A stretch of 64,000 bases of DNA from Oscheius sp. JU75 (Eukaryota; Nematoda; Chromadorea; Rhabditida; Rhabditidae). The position numbers and the translations under genes are program-made. Positions 11,186 to 23,551 of the stretch are shown here, piece after piece (within the stretch, counting starts at the first letter, position 1; the number at the start of each line of letters is the position of its first letter). The notes below the pieces were generated by a model, which ran no database searches, was not told where the DNA came from, and worked only from the letters and a program-made list of their open reading frames with translations. The stretch lies in NCBI GenBank assembly GCA_037178855.1, contig JASJZC010000004.1, positions 62,001 to 126,000 of the forward strand. Reading direction: 5' to 3'.

Positions 11186-11287
11186 CTTGTTGCCTTTCCA
11201 ATGGAAAGGCTGTTCCAAAATTTCTTTCAACCTCTACATTAGCAGGGTCGGAAGCATTTGAATACCTCAAACTTGGGTAATTAAACC
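11186..11287 (-). ncRNA. SL1 spliced-leader RNA, copy 4
   Basis: The leader is intact at 11266-11287, with donor, Sm site and 3' hairpin identical to copy 3. The 5' flank is conserved for about 100 bp and then diverges. It lies 1,177 bp from copy 3, so spacing in this cluster is irregular. Confidence 0.97.
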
Positions 11288-11801
11288 GACTACTGGGCTC
11301 GCTCTCGGATGATATGGCGACACGGGAGAGGAGGGAGAACGGCATGGGCAAGGAGGATCTGGGTCAGAGACGGAGAGGAACCATTATCTGAGCACCAAAA
11401 GATTAGAAAGTGAGGAGTAGCAAGTTTGCCAACGTAAGTGAATCAAACACTATTTAATTTGTGCTGTGACTTCTTTCTTCGAATCTCTAGGTATACAAAC
11501 TTTATCTAACGTAATTCATATTAACTCGGAAATTGGTTCCAAAGAGACATTGGCATGGACATCTCTGATCAAAACTTTTATCTCTCGTCAGACCAAACGC
11601 TAGTTTTGCTAAACGGTGAACTGATAATGAGATAGCAAGACAGAGAGACACTGTTCAAAAAGTACGAAGACTATAAGGGAGACCCCTATCAAACAATATG
11701 ACAGTTCTCGAGAGATAGACAAGGTATCAGTCCATGTTTCTCGACCACTATCAGACACTAAACAAGGTCATCGAAGTCACATATTGTTTTCGACAAACTT
11801 C

Positions 11802-11810
11802 TTATAAATA
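11802..11810 (+). promoter_or_regulatory. TATA box of the secreted peptide gene
   Basis: TTATAAATA lies about 45 bp upstream of the ATG at 11851. Confidence 0.5.
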
Positions 11811-11850
11811 TCGCAACATTGTCTCTTCTTCGAATCTGTCAGCACCCAAA

Positions 11851-12304
11851 ATGCGCTCCCTTCTCGTTCTCTTCCTGCTGGTAGCCCTTTCCTTGGCTCA
11901 AGTCTCCAAACACAATCCACACTCTCAGAGCTCGGTTAGTCATCCCCTGTACTGTCTCTCTGTGTTTCTGTCTTTTATCTCTCTGTCTCACTCAAACCAC
12001 CCATCTCTAGGCTGGTCATAAAGGAGCCCGAATAGCCCGTTCCGCTGGTCTTTTGAGTCAAGAGGATAGAAAAATGGAGGGAGGAACTGACCGCCATCGT
12101 CGAGGCTCAGGATATGGTGTGGTTGGAGCTCAATGGGCTCGCGTCAATCTCGCTGGTGAAAAGGTCTGTTAATAATTCCGAGACGGTACGGGTGAAACTG
12201 TTCAGGAAATCCCTCGCTACGTCAGAGGTCTTAGTGACCAACCTATCTATCTAGTGCCTCTGAAGCAACAAGAAGAGGTCAGAAAGCATCAAGAGAAACT
12301 TTGA
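11851..12304 (+). CDS. Secreted basic peptide precursor, 111 aa
   Basis: Three exons (11851-11934, 12011-12163, 12206-12304) join in phase 0. Residues 1-17 (MRSLLVLFLLVALSLAQ) are a classic signal peptide. The mature part has no cysteine and several basic sites (ARIAR, EDRK, DRHRRG) that could be protease cleavage points, and a Gly-rich segment (GSGYGVVGAQWARVNLAGEK). The last exon reads IPRYVRGLSDQPIYLVPLKQ. Without intron 2 the frame would stop after 81 residues, but the third exon keeps phase and has protein-like sequence, so the longer form is preferred. It could be a neuropeptide-like or defence peptide precursor; I cannot place it in a family. Confidence 0.6.
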
Positions 12305-12456
12305 GTATATTTTGGTCTGTTGTTGTCCTCTCGAACACGGTGTAATCACCCAGTATTATTCTCCCACGTTCTTTGATATAAACTGATTTGCGAAGCATTT
12401 ATTTAGAGATGCCTTTGTACAGAGAAGCTTATTAGAGATGGGAGAGCCGATAAGAC

Positions 12457-12969
12457 TTAGTGGACACAGTCTCTGGCCTCATCGGGGAACTTTCCGGAGA
12501 GCTCGATGGTTCCGGCGTTGTAGACCTTGGCGGGGACCTTGGCCTCGGTGATGTACTCCTGGGGGATCTTGATGGTGAACTTGCGCTGGCAGGCCTGCAA
12601 ATTGAAGGGTCAGCATGTCTATCTGTCTCTTATCTGTCACTCTGTGTCTTTCTGTCTCTCAGTATCTCTGCCTCTCTATTTCAAACTCACAGTCTCTCCA
12701 TCATTGCAGTCGTGGTAGATGTTGAACTTGGGCTCAATGTCGGTGACCTCGTCAGTGTGTCCGCTGAGTTGGAACTCTCCGTTCATGTCGGTCTTTCCCT
12801 CAGCCAGGAGATCGTCAGCGGCCACGTCAATGTCGTACAGCTTGACCAGAACATCTCTAGCCGGGCTGCCATTGCAGAGGAGTTTTCCGCGGACTCCAGA
12901 AGACTGGGTACGTCCGATGAGAGCAGTGGCACAGCCAAGGATGGCGCAGATGAAGAGCAGCTTGTACAT
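12457..12969 (-). CDS. Transthyretin-like (TTL) secreted protein, 138 aa
   Basis: Two exons (12969-12691 and 12594-12457) join in phase 0. A signal peptide (MYKLLFICAILGCATA) precedes the TTL fold: SSGVRGKLLCNGSPARDVLVK, with strand motif VKLYDIDV, then LLAEGKTDMNGEFQLSG, the DIEPKFNIYHDC pair-forming region and KFTIKIPQEYI. The second exon carries the closing cysteine (ARDCVH). Length and cysteine layout match nematode TTL proteins, an expanded secreted family that includes the C. elegans ttr genes. The intron is packed with TCTGTC tracts. The particular ligand or role is unknown. Confidence 0.93.
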
Positions 12970-13062
12970 TCTGAAAACAATTGGATTGTTCTCAGAGAAA
13001 AGGAGGAGACATGTAGATAAGAGAAGGCTGAGCTGAGATGCCGGTTGACACCCAGGACTCCG

Positions 13063-13070
13063 CTTTTATA
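13063..13070 (-). promoter_or_regulatory. TATA box of the transthyretin-like gene
   Basis: TATAAAAG on the minus strand lies about 95 bp upstream of the TTL start codon. Confidence 0.5.
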
Positions 13071-13314
13071 CTGCTGCCTCAGGGATCAGAAAAGCATAAA
13101 CAAGGATGGCAAAATAGCAGCCCTCGGTCTCAAACTCAATGGATTTACAGCGTTTGAGTGATCGTATTGTTTATGGATTTAGGCCGAGTGCAAAACAACG
13201 ACGATCTGATCCGCACTTTGAGTCTGTTGATTGGCAGCAGCATAACAAGGATCAGAGGAGGATCTGGATGAGAACAACAGGATTGAAAAAACTCGTTGTA
13301 CTGAGATTGAGATC

Positions 13315-13420
13315 TGAAAAACAGAGAGACAGGGAGACAGACAAAGTGACAGAGTGACAGAGAAAAAGAGAGACAGATAGACAGAGTGACAGACAGAGAG
13401 ACAGACAAAGAGACGGCTAC
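13315..13420. repeat. AGACAG-rich low-complexity tract
   Basis: Imperfect AGAGACAGAC/AGTGACAG repeats over about 100 bp. This is the complement of the TCTGTC tracts seen in many introns of this window. Confidence 0.8.
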
Positions 13421-13479
13421 GAAACATATAAACTCGAACGTTTTTAACATTGTTATCTTATTTTTGTGCTAACAACGAT

Positions 13480-13740
13480 CGTCTAAGCACAACTCTGCCA
13501 TCCTCTTCTCTATTAACTGCCGCGAGCGACAGTATTGCGCCCAGAGCACCAAACATAGATTCGTACGTGTACGTAGGATGACGTCTCTCGAGACCATTTG
13601 TATCACATCCTCTAATTGTCATAATTTTTTCTCCTCCTCTGTTAATTTTTTACATCCTTCCAATTTTTCCTTTTCGGCTTTTATACCTTTCTTTTCAAGG
13701 AATTGTTTCAGGACTTACATGTTCCCGAATTTGTTGAAAC
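13480..13740. repeat. Diverged dispersed repeat, copy 1 (partner at 23090-23400)
   Basis: Shared blocks with 23090-23400 include CTATTAACTGCCGCGAGCGA, a GTATTGC-CC block, TACGTGTACGTAGGATGA, a CCAATTTTT/CTCCTC pyrimidine-rich stretch and a final CCCGAATTTG/CCGAATTCG. Similarity is interrupted but colinear. Confidence 0.55.
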
Positions 13741-13853
13741 TATGAAAAAACAACAATAAGCAATTGAGGACTTCTTTTCGAAGGTAAGCTGATTTACACT
13801 TTTTTCTTTTCTTCTTTTTCGACTAACAAGTTGTGACTCAGTTGGTCTAGGTG

Positions 13854-14118
13854 ACAGAGTAATCTACGAGTACATGAAGACCAGACACACAGCTCTATTC
13901 GAAGGAATTATTAGATACATGTAGTGTCAAACAAGCGCCCATGGAGCCCTCACAAACGTTTTCAGAGTCGTCTGCCGCAACTGCGACACTGGAGAGTGTA
14001 TGTCTTCTGCTCTAGCATTAGATACGGTCTTCAGACTTGGTCGCCGTGTACTCCAGGGCTATTGGAAAGAAATCTTTGGAGGCCAAGTCAAAGAACGAAA
14101 TCCACGACCGTCTTACTG
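13854..14118 (+). pseudogene. Orphan protein fragment with an in-frame stop
   Basis: One frame reads GDRVIYEYMKTRHTALFEGI, then IRYM, a TAG, then CQTSAHGALTNVFRVVCRNC, DTGECMSSALALDTVFRLG and RRVLQGYWKEIFGGQVKE, then a stop. Both sides of the TAG look protein-coding. No GT-AG intron removes the stop. I do not recognise the domain. Confidence 0.35.
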
Positions 14119-14119
14119 A

Positions 14120-14971
14120 TAGCTTCCGAGTGTTGTAGGAATACGAGCACGTTCAAAGTTTAAAACAGCTTGTTCAAATTGACAAGCATCGGCAGAACTT
14201 CAACATCCAATGGCATCAAATCCAGTCATAACACTTGACCCTCTATTTTTGTCTTTCTTGGTTAATTTAGACGTTGTGAAATGTATACCGTTTCACAACA
14301 GCGCTTAGATTTTTGTAACAGTCACTGGAATCAACTATTTACATTACTACGGTTTATCTATAGATGCCGTACTTCAGAACAGCTGGGCAACTGGCTACAA
14401 AGAAAGCACCTTGTTTTCGTGGTGAGAGACCATGATTTGTGTATTAGTTCCGGTGTAAAGATCCAGCAAACACCCTCGCTTATCAAGAGAGTGCGAGGAC
14501 GGGCTCTCACCTAAAAACCCTTATCGTATCATTAGAGCCGAGGTGTGAGCTCTCACGTGAAGAAGATAAACGGATCGTGTGGAAGTAGAGATACTGGGCA
14601 AAGTTGATGGACTTTGGAGCTACAAGTTTGGCTGATGCCCCGTTGGAGCGCGTGACAGGAAGATGATGTTCCAGTCGAGTTATCGTGACAGGAGCAACGT
14701 AACTGTGACCAATTGGCGATTAGGGATTCAGACAGACACACACACAGACTTTTGGGCATTTTTAACTAGATGCCAACAAAAAATAAAACGGCGCTACGAC
14801 GTTTGTTTCCTATCCCCAAAAACTTCCGGTGTTTATAGTTCACGCGCATAGTGGACACTATCTGACTATGCCCGTTGATAAACGCAGGGAAGCATTTAAG
14901 AGGTGAAGAGTCGTTGGCAAGAAGGACTCGGCCTCTTGGGGCGACATTCCCCCAAAAAAGTTTTGAGCTTC
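14120..14971. other. Interval with no supported gene
   Basis: Frames at 14281-14514 and 14553-14759 have no splice context or motif. The end of the interval leads into the second otopetrin-like gene. Confidence 0.3.
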
Positions 14972-17343
14972 ATGGCTTTACCACCATCGCCTTCACCAGC
15001 CGAAGACAGCGACGATGACGCCCAAAGTACAGCTTCGGAAAGAGGTAATGCGTTAAAAAATAAAAAAAATGTTTAATTAAGATCATCTATTGAGGGGTGA
15101 ATCATCTCGCATACAAATATTTTCAAGGGGTGAACCATCTCGCATACAAATAAATGCAAATGGTAACGCAACGGGCGGTAAAACATTTATAAATCCGAAA
15201 TCTTATGAAATCTTTTAGGTACAGCGACCACTGAATTACCCGGGGTAACTGAAATAGCCAGACAAAAATTCGAAGAGTGGAATGCTAAAGGCTATCATTA
15301 TCGCACATTTCTAACAATCCTTTTTGTCAGTTTCCTTGTCTTTGCTTCAGCTAAAACAGATAATTCGGAATGGATGAGAATTGTCGAATGGATTAACACA
15401 GTAAGTTAGCAAGTTGCTAGTCAGGAATTTTCGTTTCGACTGTACTTTGTATTGCCTACGTTGTCACATCCATTGGCACCATTTGGTTAATTTTTGGTCC
15501 TCTCAAGGTGAAGAATGTTGCAATTGGTACTAGGACGGAGCATCTAACAGCGTCGAGTAAAATATAAACTGGCTATACAGTAGCTTGTTTCAGTAATGGG
15601 ACTTATTATTTTCGGTTCTAGTATCGCAAAGTTAGTTTGGGATCCGGATGTGACTGGGTGCAGGTGAGTAATACTTTTAGTGAGAATGACAGTCAATGGT
15701 CAAGTGAATCAGATTTTTTTAACCGGTGGCCAAACCAATTAAATTTGAATTTAATACACCAAAAAATAAGAACCTTTTTAGAAAATTGATTGAGAGTTAT
15801 ACAATTCTTACCTTCACTGGATGCAATGTGATATACGTTTGGCTTCACAACAATGTATGTTTTATTTATCTCAGTAATGTGAAATAATCCCACAGATTGA
15901 CAACTTGAATAAATGGGCGTATGCCCATCAAACTTTACACTTTGCACTCTCCTTAACTTTGGCCTTTACAGCTGAGTTTTTGGAAGTTCAAGAAATTGTC
16001 AGGCACTTTGATCATATGAATCTCACGATGGAATACGAGTATGATGTTGACAATGCAGCAATAGTAAAAATTCAGAGTCTACGATGCGAAGTATGGTAAA
16101 TCAGCTGAGGAACATTTAGAAAGCTTGGGATCGTTTCTGTAAGTAATATTTCATTATTTAAAATTTACAGCAGAGCAGTTTGTGAAGCGTTTAAATTTAA
16201 GACTTTTATTAGGTAAACTATTAATTTACCTATTAGATTCTCTCTGAACTTCGAGTTTCACTTCTTGCTGGCCAACTATGCCTATCTCATCAGCAAGAAA
16301 CCGGGAATGATAGATAACGGACCTCAGAAAGGAATGCGTGAGAAGTTCATAGACTTCTTCAACTCTCGCGACACATGGATCGCAATAATATGTAAGATCG
16401 CTGTCGCAAATAATATGTATGTTTAGTATTGGGCCTTACTATTGGTTTTCTATTTTTATACATCTTCCTGGAGGGAGCCAAGTATGCATACAAGCACATT
16501 GCTGTTGCCTATGTGATCGTAGTCGTATTGGGTTTAGTTTTGGTTTCTTCAGGCATATTGTATCTTTTGTGTAAAGAAGAGGTACGATTTCTTTGGAACT
16601 TTTTAAAGGTTTTCCAGCTCAAAGAGCCAACAAATGAGGAAAACAAACATGAAAACAACGTGATTCTCTGGGCTGCTTATGGATTGTTATTTTCCACTAT
16701 AGGTAAGTACAAAATTTCTTGAGTTTCAAGGCCGATCTTAGGAGGGATTCCTTACAGTATCCAGGCTCTTTTGAACAGCAAATCCGACAATTCACACGAG
16801 TCTGCGACATCCCTAGCTGCCAATATTATTTCTTCGCTTGGTATCTTCACGCAAACAAGTGTTCTACGTTTATACAATGAGCGCAAAGCAAAGGAAAATG
16901 AAACAGATGTGGAAAAGAAAAATCGAAAAAAAAAAACAAAGTGGGAAAAAATAGTATGCTCTTGTCTTTGTTATTCATAGTCCTATTTCAGTGCATTACT
17001 TTTCTTGCTTTTCTCAATCTCTTACTATTCATCTCAAATATGCTTGAAGTTTGCCAGGCATATCTTTCTTTCATGCGCGAAATATTCAGATTTCAGATGG
17101 GTGTGCACTCCAGTGCACCAGAGCCGGTGGTTCACGTTGTGTGGCTCATTATGTACAGAGCCTTAGAATCTGTCGGGGTGTTCTATAGGTACTATTTTAT
17201 ATATCTCTACTTACCACGGGTTTAGGTTGGCCTCTTTCTTCCGATGTATACATTACTTGACAGCTTCCGAGCATGACCTACCCGGTGAGACAGTACATCA
17301 ACAGGGACCACAGCGATTAGAAGCAGGAGTCTTGATCAGTTAA
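14972..17343 (+). CDS. Otopetrin-like multipass membrane protein, second gene
   Basis: The start exon encodes an acidic, Ser/Pro-rich N-terminus (MALPPSPSPAEDSDDDAQS). Later exons give many membrane segments: YRTFLTILFVSFLVFAS, VSTVLCIAYVVTSIGTIWL, VMGLIIFGSSIAKLV, the YTILTFTGCNVIYVWL exon, LHFALSLTLAFTAEFLEV, LNFEFHFLLANYAYLISKK, LTIGFLFLYIFLEGA and VVLGLVLVSSGILYLL. The last two exons read VWLIMYRALESVGVFYR and LASFFRCIHYL, resembling the otopetrin C-terminal FYR..A..F pattern, and end with a polar tail. Introns are 40-60 bp. The layout parallels the gene at 276-2395. A proton-channel role is inferred from motif similarity only. Confidence 0.5.
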
Positions 17344-17393
17344 GAAGAGAACGAAATAGCTTTTCTACCTTTATCTCCAACAGATAATACAAG

Positions 17394-18170
17394 CTACAAG
17401 AACTTTTTGAAGTCCGTTACCAGATCATCGAACATCTTTCTTCTCTCTTCCCTCTCGGCATTGAAATAGAATGGCTGACAAGTTAACTGGATCCCTTTCA
17501 GCATGAACTCGTCAGACTGATCAGCATTCTCTCCAAAGAAGTTTAAAAAATCCTTGCGCACCTCCGTCTGATAGATGTTGACCATTTTTTCGGCCTGCTG
17601 AACATGAATAATCTGACTTGTCCGACCCAGGTTACACTCACACCCTCGTCAGAGCTCAGCTGTTCCACAAGGAACTGCTTCCGCTCCTCTGCAGTTTTCG
17701 AGAAATCGCACAGTGCTCCCATCATGGTTTGATAGGCTTTTTGGTCTTCCGGGTCGCTTAGCTGTTTGGTGAAACGCTGGACAGGGCGGTCGAGCAACTG
17801 AAATTGAAACAGTTTGACTGTTGCACATTATTAGTTTTTTTAGGCGTACCGTTCCAGTAGAACTTAGAACAAAAACGTTATAGGGTCCAACATTCCAAAG
17901 TGTAAAAAGTTCGAGTTTCTAGCCCTGTCTTGCAACCATATGCGCGTAACAGCTGCTAAAATATGCGCACTTTCAGTTCTACTGAACGGTTTCAATATTT
18001 TTCGGTCACAATACTAAAAGTTTAGCGAGTGACAAGGGCATGAAAGATGATTAACAAGATGCAAAAGGTCGAAAAAAATAAAAAAGAAAAGAAGGCATTA
18101 CTTTAAAAAGTCTGTCAGCTTTGACATCGGGCGAATTTATGAGAGCATACAAGTCGACAGATTCGGCCAT
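17394..18170 (-). CDS. Small helical protein of 142 aa, family not recognised
   Basis: Three exons (18170-18102, 17797-17642, 17597-17394) join in phase 0. The protein starts MAESVDLYALINSPDVKADR and continues LLDRPVQRFTKQLSDPEDQK, YQTMMGALCDFSKTAEERKQ, then MVNIYQTEVRKDFLNFFG and ERRKMFDDLVTDFKKFL. It is charged, predicted mostly helical, with no signal peptide or membrane segment. Splice donors GTAATG and GTGAGT and TTCAG acceptors support the model. A TATATAT at about 18240 is a possible promoter element. No function can be assigned. Confidence 0.65.
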
Positions 18171-19511
18171 CTAGGAAGGTCAGGCCCGTGTGAAGGAAGA
18201 AGAAATGAGACACTGGCTGCCAGGGAAAACATTACAGCCGATATATAGGAAAACCTAGCGAAGGGTCAACTGTTAGCCAGCCACCTGGATGATCAAAGGT
18301 CGTGTGAACGCAATTCGTCTTCCGGATTTTTTGGGAGCACTACTTCTGGACTATTTTAATATTTTGTTACCGATCAAAGAACATGTCAAATTTAATATAC
18401 TAAAACCTGGGACACTGCAAAAATGATGGGTCAAGTGTTGCGACTGGGTTGCATGAATACGTTGACGACGATTGGATGTGACAGAAGAGAATTTCGCGTA
18501 CAGTGGAGAGATTTTCGCATACAGTGGAGAGAATTTCGCGTACAGTTTGACACCGGGGACTGCGTGATAGCCCAGTTGCTCCGGACCTCATCATTTGGTT
18601 GCTATACGGTCGGCGCTCATATAACCCCCTCAGGGGCCCATATCGAGATGGTACGGGCTCGAGCCGACCATGTCTTCTCAACGGAGACACTTACAAGGGA
18701 AGGCCTTTTGTCACTTCACAGGAGGCTGTGCAGAAAACGTTGACTCTTATAATGTTCTCGTAACTTTTTTCATGAGGTGTTGCGTGCTCAAAACGAAATT
18801 TTAACTAGAGAAAACTAGGGGTAATAAATAAAAAGCTGAAAAAACATTCTTGTATTTTCTCCCATGCTAACAAGGGAAGGTTTTTTGTCGTCCCACAGGT
18901 ATCGACATGGGCCCGGTGTCATTCGAAAGGCCATCGAGTATGATGACCCCAGATTTTCAGCTACTGAATGGATGTGTCTCCTCTGGAGCATTTTCCGTTT
19001 CTTTTGAGCTTGGCGTTTCTTTTCTTTTCTTTCTTCTAGTTTCTGATTCGAACCCTCTCTTCTAAAAACAAACCCGTTTTTCGGGTCGAATAAATGCTTT
19101 ACCGGCTTGGCTATGTTCTGCAAAGTTTTAGAACAGATCAAAGGCTACCATTTAACAGAAGGTTTTGCACCACATGGTCACTTGTGTTGAAAGAAGCGCT
19201 GGTAGCTCACAATTTGGAAACGGAAAAAAAAATTTCATTTCTTTGAACACGCAACACCTCAAGAAAAAAGTTACGGGAACATTATCAGGTCAACATTTTC
19301 TGCACAGCCTTCCGAGTTCCCCGAACTTTGAGTCATCGCTGTTTGCTCGGTGTATTCTACTCGCAGTCCGATTCTTTGGTCTCACAATCGGCCTCGGCCG
19401 GAGGCAGGCGATCAGGACACACACTCTGCACTCTGATAAGTCTGCCGCTCTCTTCCGTACCAATTATCTATCGCCGCCTGTTCCCATGTCACGCTCTTCT
19501 TTCTCCCCTTC
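18171..19511. other. Interval with no supported gene; a short tandem repeat at 18485-18548
   Basis: Three copies of a 21-bp unit (TTTCGCGTACAGTGGAGAGA) lie at about 18485-18548. The frames at 18423-18743 and 18815-19141 have no splice context; the latter contains a Lys/Arg/Gln-rich segment that may be a decayed exon. Confidence 0.35.
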
Positions 19512-19547
19512 GTGTTCAACAATGTTCAATTTTTCAGTGCAATCTTT

Positions 19548-21298
19548 ATGGATTCTGTCGGACTTTTGGGAACAAAAGTAACATGGCTGGCTATCGAATC
19601 TACTATACAGAAATTTATGGGAACCGAATCACGTTTTGGAGTGAACAAGACCATCACGAATATTGGTGACAATAAGGTTTTCACTACTTTTTATAATTTG
19701 AAACTAATACTCAGGGATTTGCTTCTAGAATTGGTCTAGTCGAGCCTGACTGGACACCTCTTTCAGATAAGCTTCCACAAAAGTTTGTTGTGAAGATAAT
19801 GCACGGAGAAGAAATGGCCAAGCTCTCGGGAAATAACGATTCGGAGAAAGATGCTGCGATGAAGAGGAAAATTGTAGAGAAAGCTGTTAGAATTGTGAGT
19901 CGCGAATGTTTAAAGAAATATACAAGAAATTTTAGATAGGAAATCACGAAATTGACGTTTACGATATCTTGAAGAGGGAGAATCCGGAAGGATTTTTGTA
20001 CCCAAAAATGTATGGCTACAAAAAATCCACAAAAGAAGAAGAAGATGGCTTTTTCATTCTGGAGTTCTTTGAAAATGTGACTTCCGTCTCAATGTATGAG
20101 AACGTTAGTGTCGAAAATGTCCGCCAGGTATGACCCTAATGTTCAAAATATAAAGTCGATGTAGGCCATGACAGCTATGGCTTCTTTCATGACTTTGAGC
20201 GAGAAAGTCCCAGTGAGAAAAGAAGTCTATTTCTGGGATACTTGGAAAGCTTTGATTAAAATTAACTTCTTCAAGGCAGCCATGGACGACAAGGTAGACT
20301 TCTTTTCTGTTGTCAAGAGACTCTCTTCAGGCTAAAGCTCGTTTCCCAACCGAAATAAGAAAACTTCTGGGAGAGAGCCATCCAGAACTCGTGGATAAAG
20401 TCCTACCTCTCATTAACAAGGTTTACTTGAATGGAACTATAATGCTAAACCTAATGATTCTTCCCTTTTTCTTGCTGAGTAGGTTTCTTATCGTGTCGGT
20501 TCGAGTGGAAATTTTAGAAGTCAAGCCAGTCCTGGTACATAACGATCTGTGGAGCGCTAACATTATTTGGACTAAGGAGGAGGATTCGGAAATGAAGATG
20601 AGGGCTGTGATTGACTTTGCGGTAAGTCGTAAATTTAAATAGTTGGAAAATCGGGTCAAGACAAATGGAAAGCGTATCAGCGCCATTTTTTACGTGATCG
20701 CAGCCGTAGTGTCTCGGCGCGCACCTTACTTTACTTTTGCGGCGTCAGGATCCTCGCCCTTTTCTGCCTTTCATTATTGTTCTTTCAGGGAACTTCTGTC
20801 GGCAATCCAGCAATGGACTTGTCAAAACTTATAATTTCCGGACTCTCGCCAGATGACCGCCGTGCTAACACTGACAAGCTGCTGGAAGAGTACTATGCTA
20901 CGTATGTGAAAGCTTTAGATGGAAAAGCTGCTCCGTTTTCTTTTGAACAGGTTAGCGTCTTCAATTTTAGGTGAAAATCAAATTTAGCTGAAAGAACTCT
21001 ACAAAACGCTGGTTCCTATGAGTGTATTTTTCTTATCCACCATGATAACTACCTTTTTCGATATTACTCCTGCTGAAATCATTGCCGAGGTAAGTCACGG
21101 CATTTTGCTGGCTAAAAATTGTTATAGCATCGTACTGCAGCCCTTGAAAAGTTGGTGGCTGCTTTTGAGGATCTACTGATAGTTCACGAGGAACTTGTGG
21201 TGAAATATCCCAAGATCTACAACACTGGAAAAGGACAGCTTTTAACGTACACAGCTCCAAAGCTCATCTATGTTCTTTTACGTCATGTGATTTTCTGA
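19548..21298 (+). CDS. CHK kinase-like (DUF1679 / ecdysteroid kinase-like family) protein
   Basis: The start ATG lies 11 nt after TTTTTCAG, a plausible SL1 trans-splice acceptor. The N-terminus (LLGTKVTWLAIESTIQKFMG, FGVNKTITNIGDNK, GFASRIGLVEPDW) matches nematode DUF1679 proteins closely. Further exons give KFVVKIMHGEEM (the Lys-bearing strand), FILEFFENVTSVSMYENVS, KPVLVHNDLWSANIIW (catalytic loop, HND in place of HGD), RAVIDFA followed by GTSVGNPAMDLSKLI (metal-binding Asp), and a helical C-terminal lobe ending KLIYVLLRHVIF. About ten exons are separated by 40-50 bp introns. The join near 20420-20525 is uncertain because the obvious acceptors are out of phase; AG at 20525-20526 would fit. 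Relatives phosphorylate small molecules such as ecdysteroids, but the substrate here is unknown. Confidence 0.85.
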
Positions 21299-21470
21299 AT
21301 TTTTTCGTGATTGTATTTTATTCTTCTGCTACTTCCAATTACTAAGCGTTTCTCCCGGTGTCCCATCAATCCTATCTCTATGTTACCATATCTCTCAGTC
21401 TAATTATATTACTTATTACAATAAAATGTAATACATTTTGAACACTTTATATACACCAAACACTCGTAGA

Positions 21471-22795
<1,325 letters not shown>

Positions 22796-22907
22796 CTAAA
22801 AAGCCAGATGACTCTCTGGACAAAGAACACTATCAGGAAGAGGAAAAGCAACTAAACTGGCCGAGCAACTAAACAGGCCGTTATCGGCTCATTTATTGGG
22901 ACGGCTT

Positions 22908-22913
22908 TGATAA
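22908..22913 (+). promoter_or_regulatory. GATA-factor site upstream of the aspartic protease
   Basis: TGATAA, the core bound by the intestinal GATA factor ELT-2 in C. elegans, lies about 115 bp upstream of the protease ATG. A second inverted GATA core (TTATCGG) is at 22881-22887. Function is inferred. Confidence 0.4.
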
Positions 22914-23089
22914 CGAGAAAATGTGGAGAAGGAGAACACTGAACTTTTCTGGAAACTGTTGTGATTACAATTGTAGAGCAAGTTTTGGACTGGGCTCACG
23001 CTGTGTACAAGGAGACAGAGAGGATTGAACATTCACCTTCTAATTTTAACACTGTAAGCACATTGTTATGAAATGCCATTCTCTTCGCT

Positions 23090-23400
23090 ATTAATTCGAG
23101 CGTATTGCACCCTGGGCGTCCTCTTCGCTATTAATTGCCGCAAGCGACCGTATTGCACCCTGAGCGTCTCACCATAAATTTGGTACGTGCACATAGGATG
23201 AGGTAACTAAAATTCTTTTGGATTATATCTTCCAATTATCGTATATTTTCTTCCGCTTTCTGTTCCACTTTTTCTTCATGCTAAAGATTTTGCCTCAATT
23301 TCTTCTTTAGCTTTTTTCTGAGATAAACTGTTTTTTAAATTCTCCAAGAATCTTACATCAGCCAATAATCCGAATTCGTGACCGCTGGCACAAATCAAAT
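23090..23400. repeat. Diverged dispersed repeat, copy 2 (partner at 13480-13740)
   Basis: Includes an internal partial duplication (CTCTTCGCTATTAATT at 23089 and 23120) followed by GTATTGCACCCTG, TACGTGCACATAGGATGA and pyrimidine-rich blocks that align with 13480-13740. Confidence 0.55.
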
Positions 23401-23551
23401 TCTCACGTTTTTTAGTCTCTAGATAACCGGACTTGTTTCATTGCAGCTCTTATCAGATAATAGGACAGAACTCCGCTGCCGAAAACAGTTTGCAGGAAAT
23501 AAATAGCCTTTGTTCTGCTTTTAGGAAAAAATTAAGAAGTTTTATTTACGG

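Noticed and set aside
8408..11850. 5S rRNA genes in the SL1 spacers
   Set aside because: I looked for a 5S-like gene because C. elegans links SL1 and 5S, but saw no box A / C-block arrangement or 5S-like sequence.
12460..13020. 186-aa plus-strand frame
   Set aside because: It is antisense to the transthyretin-like gene.
18815..19141. 108-aa minus-strand frame with a Lys/Arg-rich segment
   Set aside because: No splice sites, start context or family motif; composition follows local A/T-rich bias.
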